NCBI GenBank assembly: GCA_034509425.1
Contig: JAVTVJ010000076.1
Coordinates: forward strand, 1,426,001 to 1,490,000
DNA from: Eopsaltria australis
Lineage: Eukaryota; Chordata; Aves; Passeriformes; Petroicidae
DNA: 64,000 nt
Direction of reading: 5' to 3'
Below the pieces are notes generated by a model, which worked only from the letters and a program-made list of their open reading frames with translations, did not search any database and was not told where the DNA came from. Shown piece after piece: positions 1-13,647 of this stretch. Position 1 is the stretch's first letter. Each line of letters begins with the position of its first letter. The position numbers and the translations under genes were made by a program.

Positions 1-3000
1 GAAACTGGATTGTTCCCCTTCCTCCCATATTTACCTAAGAATCTTAGATGCATAAGTGTGTCTGGGGAGAGGAATGTTCTCATATCTGTAGGATATTGTC
101 TGTAGGAATTAATTTTTAGGTGATACTGAACTCTACTGGGTCTTGAGTGTTCACCACTTACTGAAAAAACACTGTACTTTGTGGTGTCATCTGATGTCCA
201 TGTGTCACCTGATGTGTTGTAAGTAGGACTTCTTTACAATGTGCTGCCTTCCTAAAGAAACCAGGTATAGAGGGATCTGGGTGAAAATACCTCTGGATAT
301 GCACAGAGTCTGGCCAACTCTAGTTTCCTTCAGGGCGAAGAGACAGCAGAGAGATCACTTGATTAGTCCTCACAGACCATTCTTAAAGTGTCGTGTAGTA
401 AAAATACACTTTCCTCTAATGCTTGTAATCTGTTTTTAAATTGCAGTTTGCATGGGTTAAGGTTTTGGGTAGAAAGGTTTTGATTATGCCATGGTTTCAT
501 GCCATCTTATTTCAGTTTGAATAATTCATGGTGCTATTCGGAATACTCTTCTAGAGTAATTGGATAGAAGAAATGAAGAAGCAAGAGGGATCCTGCAATG
601 TGTAAAATAAATATTTGTAAAACATTGTGATATTGTTTTTTTAGTAGCAGTTTCAATTTGAATATTACACTAAGGATTTTTTTTGGAAGGATGATGCAAT
701 GGCTGTGCATTTTCATGCTTGAAGAAATCCACATAATATAAAACTTGCAATCTCTGTATAATAAATGAACACCTACATAGAAATCCTATCCATATAAACT
801 TAGAAAATCCAGCAATTTGGATGAATATGTGTTGGCAGACTACAGTACTGGTTGCTATAGTAGTTAATCCTTAGACCATATACTACCAGCTTATAATATG
901 CACGTTAACTCATCTGCTCTGAACCTTAGAAAGCAAAGCTCCACCTACGAGCTGAAACCAGCTATTAAGGCAAGCTGGATGTTTATGATGATTGATTAAT
1001 CATAAGTTGAGGATGAAGGCTGCCTTCTCTGGAGATAAATGCTCAAGTGTTATTTTCTGAAACAGTAATTTCGGACAATCTGAAGTTACTGCTGAGATTT
1101 CACAAAGCAGGACATCATGTTTTTCATAACTCAGGATTTACATAGCTCACAGCAGAAAGTTCTGGATCTCTTAATGTTGTTTTTATATTACGTGCTGATT
1201 AAAAATGGTTAATAGAAAACATCTAAGAAATGCAGATGCAGTGTTATATACTGCTACTAAAGTGGAGTACTGAAACTTGTGTAAAGTCACTGAAAACCTT
1301 TGAGAAAGGTCCTTTTGTTCGCAGAACCCTTTCTGCTATCTCATTAAGGAAATTCTAGCCTCCCAAATTACAGCTATTTGCTCTTCTTTCTATGTGAAAC
1401 ACATATCCTGTAATTTATTCAGTATTTTCGACATGATATTTCAAAGTGCCTTTATTTTCTTTTAAAAATGTGTGGTACCAGTGCCATGTGAGTCTCTTGT
1501 TTAATCACCTAAACTGCCGTCTGTGCTGAAGCAACTACTTGAAAGATATTTTTGCCTTATAATTCTACTTTCCTTCTACAGTAGAATCAGCAAGCTTAAC
1601 AGTCGGAGTTGCTGTTAAATGGATTTAATATGAAATAATTTTCCCCTTTATAATAAAGATTATTTTGCTGTAGAATTACAGGAGTGCATTAAAAGTCCTC
1701 TGCTGTTGAATTATTAGGTAATAAATCAGAAGAAGAAAACAGATGAGGATTTTTTCCATGTTTATATATGTTTTTTACTGTCCTTATATAAACATCTCAA
1801 AGTTAGTGATTCAAAGTGTTGTTTTTGTAACTGTCAGGAAACTTGATTTCTGAGGTATTTTGGATGACCTGGTGAGTAGATGAAAACAGCCTCCTAAGAA
1901 ATGCTATAAATATCAGTTTGCTTTATTTAGTGTGAGCAAAAGTAGAACACAGATTGCAGGAGGGGGTTGAGGATGAGAAGATAACCTTCTGGGTTAACTC
2001 AGGCACTTCTGGCAGAGACCTGTTGCTGGACTTGCACAGACTGGGTTCATATAGAAATATGGGTAAAAGGTGAGACAATGCATGTTCTGTTTATCTACCT
2101 ATAGAATAAAAAGTGAAAAAGAATTTCTACTTTTTTTCTTTTCATGAAACATTTTTTTGTTCTTTCATAGTCTTTTAGCAGACTTCCACTGCATTGTGGT
2201 TTTTCTTATTTTTTGTCTCTTAAATCTTACTATATAGCCATATAGTACTTTTGGGTTTGGTTTGAAGGGAAATTTTGTGGGTTGCTGAGTTTTACAGAGC
2301 TCTGGTCAGAACTCTCTGCTGCAATCACAGGAGAGGGAGACAGATCTCCTCAGGCTAATGCTGGACACATACCTGTGGTTCAGAAATGATAAAGATGCAT
2401 CTTAAGCATACTTTTATTACTGCAAGAGTTTGAGATTTTTAGATTTTCAGACAGGTAAGAAGAATATCTGGACCTAGAGGTTTTACAAAGAAAATGTGTG
2501 TTTAGGGTAGAAAATTGTAGTGTCCAGCAGGATAAAGGGGAGCATCTTTACTTGGTTTGTGAGCCTCTCCTGACACTCTTGCACCTTCCTTGTTTGCAGT
2601 GGCTGTGATACAATATCCATGAGCAAATCCCGCTTTTGTTATTTCTGTGTTCTTGTATTTGCAGTTGCAAATCATTATTTTTCACCTGTTCATTTGGGTA
2701 GTACTGGAGGAAGAGGACAACAGTGGTATTCATAAAATTAGAAGAAATCAATTTTGATCCCCAAACTAGCATTAAAGAGAATGTTACAACAGTTGGATCT
2801 TTAACATGTCTCTAGGGCCCGTTTCCAAGACTCATCTTCAGCTTTAGGCACCTATCTGAGATATTTAAGGCAGGAAATAGGGGGGGAAATGGGCAGATCT
2901 AGGGCAGTTCCCGTCTTGTGTAGGTTTAACTTATATTGCAGAGCGTCCTCTCTCTAACTGATAATATAGGAGATTGTGCACCAAACTTAACTTGCATAGT

Positions 3001-5043
3001 TCTAGGTGGAGTACATCTAGGCTAATGTTTTTCTTTAAAGTTACTTAGAGACCCTATTGAAATTATTCTGAGGGATGGTAAGTGTTTAGAGTTAATGAAA
3101 TGCTGAGATGATATGATTTTAATTTTTTTTCTAACCTGTTCTGCATACATGGCCCATATTATCTTTCCATTTCTTGGACCGATTTTTAGCTTTAATATGA
3201 AAAAAAATGACTTCGTGTTCTGCTAATAAAAACAAAAAATTGAAAGTGACGTGTATATTAAAGTATTTATTTAAGTATTGATTTTTATGAGTTGTTGCCA
3301 AAGTTTTTGGATGGAAATTACAGGAAAAGGACATCATAGAACAAACTGCTCTTCTGCTTGGAAAAAATATGTGAAACATTTGAAAATCTCCTTTTGATTT
3401 TTAAATAGAATTATTGTAATTTTTACAGTAATATGAAGTTCAAAACTTCAGTGAACTCTCTTGATCTCTTTAGATCCTTGTCAAGAGGAAAAAGTGAAAG
3501 TATTTATACCTTTTTTGTGTCCTAGAGATGCATCTTTGAACTGGAAGGGTTTAAAATTTGTGGTTTCTTATTTCTGTCTTTCAGAAGTACAGGCCAGTTC
3601 GGTAACAGTACTTAAAGTGTTGCTTCAAATTAGAGATTTGTCATGTAATGTTAATTTTCTGAAGTTCTTTTCTAGTCCCTTTTCTTGAGAAAGAATGTGT
3701 TAACAATTTATTTAGTGACTAGAATATAGCATTTAATATATATGTTTGCCTTCTGAATATATATATGTGTGATATTGAAATGTTACTAGAACAAATTTAG
3801 TCTTAAGATGCCAGGAGTTATTGCACTAATTTCCTGAAAATACTCTGAGAGAAAACTTCTAACACTTTGATGATGATTGTTGATTACATGATGCCTGTTG
3901 CATTTACAGTTTCTCCCAAGGAAACGCACACCACATCAGCCTTTAATCCTTGCCCTCGTTATTTTTTGGTCAGCCGTGGTATGGCTGTTGTGCCAAGCCA
4001 AGCAATGTCACCATGTCCATGCCTACCCCCAGGAGAGGTGCAGAGTGCATGTCCATATACACCATAGGAAACTAAACCAAACCTGGGAGCCTATACTGAA
4101 AGATTTGGGTGTTCAAAGGGGTAAGCATAAATAAATTTACAGTATTTTAAACACTCCTTCTGGTAGTAAGATCAAAGCAACTGTTACCTGGTGCTGAGCC
4201 GTGCAGGTGTCATCTCTGCCTCCCCTTGTCCGAGCCAGCAGCTCTACAGTCTCCTGAAAAGCAGGTGAGAGCGTAGGAAAGGTGAGATAAGAGTCACAGT
4301 GACAGTGTTGCTATCAGCAGAGACAGATGGTTTGGCATCGTTTTCCCAGATGGATTGTGAGCAGTGGTGGTGAGAGCCAAGGGAAGGGAAGGGACTGGGA
4401 GGCAGCTTCGTATGGGGCTGTGTGTGATGGGAAAAGAAATGCTCCTCTTGAGTGCCTTTCAAAATGTTTTTTTCTTTTGATCCTCATGAGGATGACTGAC
4501 GGGTTATACTGAGTTCCAAAACGGACTTCCCCTTGACCTACTCCTGTTATCAGATGCACTGCTTGACCAGAGAAGAAAAAAGAAACTTGAGGGGGAGATG
4601 GGACAGTATCCACAGGGAAGGAGTAAGAGGCCAAGCAGGACTGGGTTTTGACCAGCCATGAACCAGATATAATTAAAGGAGTAGGAGAGCATGGGTGGTT
4701 GCATTATTAGGGCTACAGTGCAGCTTTTTGTCTTTGGGTTTACCAAAGCTCTTCAGATAAATTACTTATTTAAAAGCATAGTGGATCATCAAAGTAACTA
4801 ATTTGCAAGTCATCAGGTCATTTTTTTTCCATTTTTTGTTTCTGCCTCTTGATGTTACAAACATTTACATGCTTTTGCAGCATGCTATCTACAACTCTGT
4901 TTTTATATGCCTAAGCAGTACCTAAATGTTATTTTTATCAAATGATACAGAATACAGGCAGTCATTGTCCTTTTGGCTTTAAAAAAAACAAACAACATGG
5001 ATATTGCTTCCAATCCCTTGAACCACCTTTCTTGTTATAGGAG

Positions 5044-5068
5044 GTTTGCCAGTCCCAAACTGGCAAAC
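5044..5068. repeat. Perfect 10-bp inverted repeat
   Basis: gtttgccagt (5044-5053), loop cccaa, then actggcaaac (5059-5068). The half-site ttgccagt...actggcaa also resembles a palindromic NFI-type binding site with wider spacing. That reading is weak. Confidence 0.8.
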
Positions 5069-7148
5069 TTTTCACTTTGTCTTTCAAGTTGAAAAGCTAA
5101 TAGTGGATTGAAATGAGTAGGCAGGTATTTTATTGTTGTATTATACCCTTGTCTTCAAACTAGTTCTTTTCTTGAAGGCATGAACTGTGGTTAGGTCAGG
5201 TCCAAATGAGGAGTATTAAATGTGTGGGCTGAGCTTGGGTTAGTTTTCATTTTCCCTGTGTTAAATCATGCTGCTCCTGACTCCTGCAGTCTGCAAAAAG
5301 GTTACAGAGTAGGCTTTTTCAGCTGCTAGTGAGGGAAGAAAATTATGATCTGTTTAGTTCCCGTCTTTCCTTTTTCTGTGGTTGTAGTTTTTCATATTGA
5401 GATATGCTGGTACATCTGGTTTAATGATAATACACATGTCAAAAATCAAAAAGATACTTTAAAGCATCTTTAAAGCATGTGACTTCTCTTTCGTTTGGCT
5501 TCACTGCTTTTGAAAAGAAACAAAGCCCCTTTTACACTAAATTCAGATGTCTTGCTTAATTGCTTCCTGTGGATTAAGTAGTACCAAATATCGTACAGCT
5601 ATAGTGGAAGAAAGGAATAAAATTTGATAAAAATATCATGGATTACATTGCCACATTGCATGGTACACATGACAGTTTGCATGCTAGGAAATAACTGTAA
5701 TAGGGATTTTAGTACTGTGCATACACTATTAAAAATGTAACTAAATAGCCTACATAAATAATTTGTTTCTTTAGGAGTTAAAATGTAACATCAGTTATTA
5801 CAAATAGTTCATTGTATTTGCTAAATCAGTAAGTTTACACTTGTATAGAAAATACAAACTTTAGAATGTAATGAGAATGTAATGTGAAATTAAATTCAAT
5901 TTACCATGTTTGGTCACTTTTAGCCATATGGTACATAGGCTCCTGGAATGTATTTTAACTTTTTCTTTCCAACAGTAAATCTTGTCCTCGTTTTAACAGA
6001 TTGCTTTACATGTAGCTGGATCCAGTTGCACAGCCTCCTCAAGAGAGGAAATGCATTGCCTGCAGACAAGCAGTACAAGAATTACGGCTGTACAATAGGG
6101 AGTATTTTTCCACCATTATCACTTTTCAGTGGAGATTCTTTTTCAGATACGTAACAGTGACTCAATGAACCAAGAAAGTGTTTACCTGCAAGGTGATCTG
6201 GTGGTAACAGGAGAACCTTTTGAGGGCTAAAATTTCAGGCGTCTCTGTCCAGAGCCATCCCCAGTGGAAGAAAAAGAGGGTCTCCTCCCCTTCTTTAGGT
6301 TTTGTCAGTCAATCACAAAGGGCTTTTGTACTGCTAGCATATTGATGTGTCTGGGCTTTGGCTGTTTATCATCTTCCTGTCATCCTTAAATGCAAAATAA
6401 AAGAAAGGAAATATCTTCTGGTTCTCAGGCTTTGAGAATAAACTGCTTGTGGCTGCTGGGGACCTCGGCATCCCAGCTGCCCTGGAATGCCTTCTGTGGG
6501 GATGCTATCGCTGGCACTGTCTCGCATCACCCCTGTAGCTCCCAGGCACTGGCCAGAACAAGGCTGATATTACAAGTCAGATGATGAAAAAGCAATTGAG
6601 GTTCACAGATTCGATTTCTGTCTTTGATCCTGGCATTAAAGTACCAAGCTCTGTGAGTGGAAGTATAGTGCAGACAAGACTTCTGGTTGCTTTAATCCCT
6701 CTACTAAAAAGATCCATTCACAGGATGTAGGGATTGGCTTGTATTTTTGCAGGATTTCAAAGCTGTTAGATGTATTTTGTCTATGTTTATTGCCAACACT
6801 ACAAGCAGTTAGGTTTTTTTCTTCTTTATTTAAAATTCTTTTTCTGTAACATTTTTCTTATGTGTGTACTGTATAGTAAAGATTTGTCAGCTAATTGACT
6901 TACCCTTTCACATACATTTGAGACACTTTACATTTTACATACAGAGTACTAAAGGAGAAGATTTAAGTACCCTGCCGAAGGTCACAGACAAAATTTGTGT
7001 GCCTTCGAGCCATAGAGTTCCAGTTCTTAAATCACAGGGCTATCTCTCCTGCATTCCTGTTACAGGACATAATTTAACTTTAAAAAGTGGGGCATGGTAC
7101 AGAATTGCTGCCAGAGAATTAGGTAGGAAGTAATATACAAACAGCTTT

Positions 7149-8545
7149 ATAGAACCATAGGAAGAGGCAAGAGACAAGGATATGATGGAGGATAGTGTCA
7201 AATGCTTTGTACAAGTCCAGGCAGATGACATCACTCGCTCTTTATCCACCACCACTGTAATCCCATTGTAAAAGGCCACAAAATTTGTCAGGCACAATTT
7301 GTCCTTAGTGAAGCCATGTTGGCTGTCAGCAATCACCTCCTTGTTTTCTATGTACTGCAGCATACTTTCCTGGAGGATCTCCTCCATGATCTTGCCAGGC
7401 ACAGAGGTGAAACTGGCTGGCCAGTGTTCCCTGAGTCTTCCTTTTTCTCTTTTTTAAAAGTGGTAATTTTTTTTCCCCTTTGGGAAAAAGGGAACTTCAC
7501 TGGGAACTTCACTGGCCTGCCACAGCTGCTCAGATAGGCTGGAAAGTGGCTTAGCCTCTTCATCTGTCGGCTCCGTCAGGATCTGTGGATGCATCTCCTC
7601 AGGTTCTATGGATTTGTGCACCTTCAGGTTCCAAAGATAGTCTTGAACTTGATCTTTTTCCATACCAAGTGGCTCTTTCATCTCCCAGTCTCTGACTTTT
7701 CCTTGTGCAACTCAGTCGGTATTGCTGGAGCATTTGATGAAGACTAAGACAAAAAGATCACCGAGTACCTAATTTTCTTCATATCCTGTGTAACCATGTG
7801 TCTCATTTCCTCTAGAGAGGGCCCATGTTTTCCCTTCTCTTTTTTTTTTTTTTTTTTTTTTTATCACCAGTGTACCTACAAAAGCTTTTCTTGTTGCCCC
7901 TGGTGTCCCTGGCCAGATTTAATTCTCTCGGGGTTTTAGTTTTCCTAACGTCATCCCTGGCTGCTCCGGCAATCTCTATTTCTTCCAAGCAGCGTGTCCT
8001 TGCTGCCATCCTCTCTAGGCTTTTTCTTGGCTTGAGTTTGCCTAGGAACACCTTGTTTATCCATGCAGACCTCCAGGTATTTTTGCTGAACTTGCTCTTT
8101 GGGATGCATCACTCCTGAACTTGAAGGATATGATCCTTGAGTATCAACCAGATTTCTAGAGCCCTTCTTCTCTCCAGGGCTTTATCCCATGGTATTATAC
8201 TGAACAGATTCCTGAAGAGGCCAAAGGGTATTGAGCTGAAGGGTACTGAGCTTGCTGTGTGTCCTCCTAGCTGCTATAAGGATCTTGAACCTCACTACTT
8301 CATAATCACAGCAGCCCAGGCTGCCCTTGGACTTCATCAGCCTTGTCTTGGTGAGAACAGTGCAGCATAGCTCCTGTCTTTGTTGGCTCCCTTATCTCTT
8401 GGAGAAGAGAGTTATCATCAACCCATTCTGTACTCCTTATTTCTCTTCTTTTCTTTGCTCTCCCAGCTCCTTGACTTAATTTCTTTTGTCCATTTGTTGC
8501 CTGTCAGTTCTTCCTGGTTTTGCTGCTGCTGTTCTCTTGAAAATA
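7149..8545 (-). mobile_element. CR1 LINE fragment with ORF2 remnants, internally deleted
   Basis: Translating the minus strand gives broken pieces of CR1 ORF2 in order. The C-terminal side of the endonuclease region reads like WVDDNSLLQEIREPTKTGAM (about 8440-8370). The linker resembles DHEVVRFKIL and ARDTRGNKKSFCRYTGDK (to about 7850). The reverse transcriptase start reads [58 protein letters not shown]. Frameshifts and stops interrupt it. After the AFDT-like motif the text jumps to cctatggttctata, resembling the CR1 3' terminus, so most of the RT and the 3' UTR appear deleted. A 23-base T run (7840-7862) sits in the linker. It is inactive. The exact ends are uncertain. Confidence 0.85.
7840..7862. 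repeat. T(23) homopolymer inside a CR1 copy
   Basis: Twenty-three T on the plus strand fall where the minus-strand CR1 ORF2 has a Lys-rich stretch before ENMGPL, so the element's own A-rich codons have probably expanded. Confidence 0.9.
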
Positions 8546-9454
8546 GTTACTTAGTTTTGCTGCACTGAGGTTATGTGTAGTAGCTTGTTTAAATTAGAAA
8601 AATATTCCCCTGACATTAAAGAGAGATCGCTTTGAGCAGCAGTTAGAAAAAATTTAAGAACCATCTATGTATTTACAAAATTCAACTATGAAAAGAGAGT
8701 CACACCAAGAAATGAACTGTAATTCTTAGAAGATGGATTTAGAGTTCAGAAATCCCTGCTTGTCATTTGAATATTACCCGTGCTCCAATCCTTTGTGGTG
8801 AAACTGAGTGGTTGCAGACACCAGCGTGGTCATGAAATACAAATCCTGAACTGGTAAGTCACACCCATCACATGTTTCTGATTTGACAGCAGACAGGGTA
8901 GAAAATCTCCATTTCATGAAAAGCAGAAGGCAATTACATTACATTAGAGTCTACATGTTTTGGTATGTATTTTTAAAATAAATAGTCTTTCTGTTTTTGA
9001 AAGGGTTGCACATGATCAAATATTTTACATGTAACTACTGTGCAAATTGAATATGTATTTGTAGTCCAAAGACTGCAGTCCCAAATATGGCTTTTAACAT
9101 ATGACATTTGTATTTCATTTTAGAAAAAGGCATATTTTTAACTACAGGCATTGGAAATACTTGAAATTCTGTTCCTGTGAGCTAATTGCTGACTAGAATA
9201 GGAAAATAAGAGCTACTTTGTGGTTAAATGCTTGTGGTCTTTCTTTTGGCTTTTGGCCCTTAGATAAAATGTCAGGGAATGCACAGTAATGGATAATGGC
9301 ATCTATCAGTGTACCCTGGACATAATTTGAAGCCTGTCAAATGTCTACTACTTTACAAACATTGATTTACATAGTTCTTCATTCTACCATCTGCTTATTT
9401 GGTTGGAAGAGTATAAATTATGTCATAGATGATTTTCACAGACATGCTTCAGTT

Positions 9455-9531
9455 CATAAAGTCTCAATTTCACAGAAGAAGAAACTGCTGTGAAAAAAAC
9501 CCAGTTTCTTCTGTGAAACTGAGACTTTATG
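9455..9531. repeat. Long imperfect inverted repeat (hairpin)
   Basis: The left arm 9455-9486 and right arm 9503-9531 are reverse complements apart from one A/G difference and a 3-base GAA insertion in the left arm. The loop is 16 bases (9487-9502). The arms read cataaagtctca...ttcacagaagaa. Transcribed, it would form a stem of about 29 pairs, extended slightly by G-U pairs. It could be a small palindromic transposon relic or a microRNA-like precursor. Neither is shown. Confidence 0.85.
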
Positions 9532-10769
9532 GGCCATTTCATGTATTCTAAAGAATGAGACATTCTTTATTCTCTTTCATATGTTTGATATATTGACTAG
9601 AAACCATACTGAGGAAAGGTTTCCAGTCTTACATTTTTTTGTCTAAATAAACCTTACCATGAACTAACCAGATCTGATTAAAAATAACAAACTCTACTTC
9701 AGAATCTGACTCCACTGTTACTCACATTAATACCAAACCATGGTTCTCATCATCAAGTGAAGCTATGGTTCATTTTAATTGTAAAAAAACTTGGATTTCA
9801 CTTATGGTGTGAATAAGATAATTGTATAAGTGGACAGTCAGTGAAGAAAAACCTGAAAAAATTTTAAGTTAGCACAGTCATATTTGAGTATTTGTTCAAA
9901 GGAGTAATATTAGTGCATTTTTAATTTAAGTCTGTTTTTAAAGTAGGTAGGATACCTTAGGTGTTTTAAATAGTAAATTTCTGATATACCAGAGGTTTGA
10001 ACCTTCAATTCCATTGAATTTGAATGAAAACATATTTAATTTTTTTTCAATGAGACATTACATTAGTGTGTAGCCCAGGATCATGCAAATGTAAAAAATT
10101 CTTGCATGATTCCTCAAATACACTCTTTGAAGACACTTAGAAGAAACAAGGAGGTGAATAGCAGTGTGCACGATTATTGCTGAAGAATGAATTGTGTCAA
10201 GTCAATCTGGCTTCCCTCTGTGAAGATTAGAGGCTTCGTTGATTCAGAAGTAATAGAGGATATCATATATCTTCAGTAAATCTTTAGACAGACTCTCATG
10301 TGACATTTTCATAGGAAAGGCCTGAAAGTACACTGTAAGAAAAAAACCTTCCTACTTAAGACTGGCTGGAAAACCCGAGTACTGAATTTACCATCAGAGT
10401 GGAAGTATCATCCAGGGATAATTGGTTCCATGCACAGATTTAGTATCAAGCTCTAAGTAATCATCCTGGTCATTATTAAAGTTGTTGAACAACGAGACCA
10501 AACCTGTCTTCCAAGATGTTTGGCTTTGTCCACAGATTTAATAAATATGTCATTCAGAGCAATTTGGCAAATTGGAAAAAATTCCCAAAATATGCAATAC
10601 AAATTGATACAAGGCTCTGCACTTTTGAAGAAAGAATCAGCTGTACAGATGGAGAAACTGGAACCTCTTCGTGGGCCACAGTTCTTCATAGCAGTGTGTA
10701 GGATTCAGATGGCAACCTGAATATGAGTTAAAGTTCCGGGATGTGGAAAATAGCAGTTGTAATTGGGTG

Positions 10770-11085
10770 TATGTTGCTGGTGGCTGGATGGACACAGTCA
10801 GAGAGTTGTGGTCAATGACTCTATATCCACATGAAGGCCGGAGATGAGTAGTGTCCTTCACGGCTCTGTCTTGGAACATGGCTCTTTCAATGTCCTCATC
10901 AATGACACAGACAGTGAGACTGAGTTCAGTTCCATCCCTGGAAGTGTTCAAGGCCAGGCTGGATGGGACTTTGAGCAGCCTGGCCTAATTGAAAATGTCC
11001 CTTCCGATGGCAGTGAGGTTGGAACTAGATGATCATTAAAGTCCTTTCCAGCCCAAACCATTCTCTGATTCTATGATGATATAAA
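10770..11085 (+). mobile_element. CR1 LINE fragment, internally deleted
   Basis: The 5' part translates with small breaks as the CR1 reverse transcriptase stretch RVVVND...SVLHGSVLEHGSFNVLINDTDS, which corresponds to the usual GSVLGPVLFNVFINDID block. It then passes directly to SIPGSVQGQAGWDFEQPGL, which belongs to the C-terminal end of ORF2, and finishes with the tail tccagcccaaaccattctctgattctatgat. About the last third of ORF2 is missing between the two, so this copy has an internal deletion. Confidence 0.85.
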
Positions 11086-13589
11086 CAAGAGTACAGCATA
11101 CAAAGCATGTGAAGTTACCACTGATCTCTCCTTAGTGACAACACTGTCAGGTACAGTAACAAAATTCATCTATACATGGACACATTGTGCAGAGCTGGAG
11201 CTGGGAGTGATCAGACACTTAGAGAGTTTGAGGAACTTGAAATTACTTGAAATTATTTGTTTACTCTAGAAAGAGGCTAAGCTGATAGTAGTCCCTCATG
11301 TGTGCAGTACTTCTGTAATGAGGACAAGAATAATGAAGTCTCTTTTGAGTAAAAAGTAAAAGAAATAATAGTCTAAAATTTCAGGGTGTAGACATGGGTT
11401 AGAAAAACTTATATTTGAGAAACTTTCTAATATTAATACTGATCAAATAGTGAGGGATGGGTTGTTGATCAGGGTTGACATGAAGGGTGGAGCTACAGTC
11501 CTTGTTTTTGATGAAGGGACTATATGAAATGACTTCTGTAATTTTATGTGATTATTCTATATAACTTGTCATCTAAGTTTAAGTGTGATTATGATTCTGT
11601 CTCTGAGAGTGCATGTTGATTCTAAGTGCAGAACTCAAGTGGGCAGGCATTCATTCATGGAGGCTAAATGACTGGTATTGAACTAGCATGGAAATTTTGG
11701 TATTTATATTGGATTTTTTAAAAAAATAATAATTTCTGTTCCCTGTAGGAACTGTTCCTGCATAAGGCATGAACCATCACTCCTAAAAGAGAATCTATTG
11801 GAAATACTATGTGTTTTGTATGTGTCACCTAGGTGCCAAGGAACAGGAGATTGGATTTAGTGGTAGAATTTCTGAGGAAATACTGCTGACAAAATAAGTA
11901 TGTTACCAAAGCAACAAAGATCAGCTTTGAGTAAAGAGGAAGATGTCCCATTGAGAAGTAGCTGAAGCACCTTGGTGACTTAATGCAATGTAAAACATGC
12001 ATGGTAGCTGTCGTGGGCTGGGTCTCTAGTCATGCTTGTATGCATTTCTTCCAGGAGTGCAAGGTCTCCTGAAGAAAGAAAGAAAAGTTAAGTGATAGTA
12101 GCACAGATCTTTATTTAGCAGCTGCTATAGAAGGCTTTTGAAATCTTGAAATCTCATCAGTTGTACAATGGAAATACCAAGGAGCTTAAGGCTTTTCCAA
12201 TTATTCATTTCCTGGTTTAGAATATCTTTTTTCTCTCTATTACTGCATGAAGAATTAATTACAGAGTAACTGCCTGTAGCACTTGAGGAAAAACTAAAGT
12301 CATAAAATGCTTGAAATCAGAATGTGTAAATAAATGGAAAAGCTTCTTTCTGGAATTCTGTTTTGAGTTCATTCTTCTAATATTGTAAAGATCAGTTGAT
12401 AAAATAAGAAAGTGGTTTGATTTGTCCCTGTCCTTTTGAAAAGTTACATGTTTGACCCAGCAAAAGGTAGCACTATTAGGTTTTCAGCATGTGTCACCTT
12501 CCAAAGCTGACTTAATGAAATTGGAATTTAACTTATCTTCTGTTGTCACTCTGTAATAAAGACTGACAGGTTACTGATAATTTCTTGCTGATGCACCTCT
12601 TCTCGGGGACAAATAAAGGGTAAGCCTTATGCTGAAAGCAAAGCTTTCAAATCGTTTAAGAGGTTTGGAGTTTTATTTGTGGCTCCTGATAAGAGTGTGA
12701 ATGTTTTCACTGTACTGAGTGTGCTGTGAGTAGGTGACAGGGCAGTGGCAGTTTGAGTTATATCAACACAATCCACCCAAGCAGTTCTAGTGCAAGGAGT
12801 CATATTAGAAATACAGTGTAAACCATATTGATCAAAATGTAAAACTATTGACTGCTCTAAACCACTATCAAAATTGTTTATTGTGTGTTATAAAGTGTTT
12901 GAGTGTGTTATAAGAATTAATGAATATATAGGGAAGTGCAGGAATAAATTACTCGGGTTTCTTAACCAATATCCATGCTTTTCTCTTTGGCAGTATAAGA
13001 AACATTTGCTTGCATTACATGTTTGATAAGCTGAAGATGTGATCATTTACAGTAGGTTCACTGTTAATCTGCTGTCAGTTGTCTTTGGGAAGCATAGAGT
13101 GACTTACCCAGGAGTTACTCTTGTGGTTTACCAAAGCAGTCTGTTGGTTCTTTGTTGCACTCTCAGCCTCTCAGCACATCCTTATTTCAGACACATTTGG
13201 TCCACAGACAGCTACTATAAATTTTAAAAATATAAAAGACTAATTTTATGCATAATTCTGTGCATATCCCTCTTTAAAGTGCCCTTGCAATCAAATAACA
13301 AAACAGCAATTAAGAGAAGTATGTTGAACATGCCACCTGGTGCTCAGCATTATAGATAACCCTGTGACTGATACGCACATTTGCACTCACATGTATCCGT
13401 TGACAAGCAGTTATCTAGCTTTCAATGAGAGGCATTAAGGAAAAATGCAGCATTTCTCAGAAAGGAGAAAAGGAATATAAAGTCAGTTTTCTTTTGTACA
13501 TTCTTAAAGTCTCATTAAATAATGTACTTAAAGGTGAAAATGCCTGCAGTTTCAGTTCCATTTCAATTCTATTTTTAAAGAAGTCCTTT

Positions 13590-13647
13590 GGCACTTTTAA
13601 TTTATACACTACTGTACTGGCATTTTTAATTTATACACTACTGTATT
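13590..13647. repeat. 29-bp tandem duplication
   Basis: Two adjacent 29-base copies (13590-13618 and 13619-13647) share the core ttttaatttatacactactg and differ at two positions, both C/T. It is a recent local duplication. Confidence 0.88.

Noticed and set aside
1861..1900. Exon-like segment ending in gacctg|gtgagt
   Set aside because: The upstream acceptor-bounded piece translates to nothing resembling TMEM135 and has stops in two frames.
4200..4270. Possible exon ending aaaagcag|gtgaga
   Set aside because: No frame matches TMEM135 or another family I recognise, and the acceptor is unconvincing.
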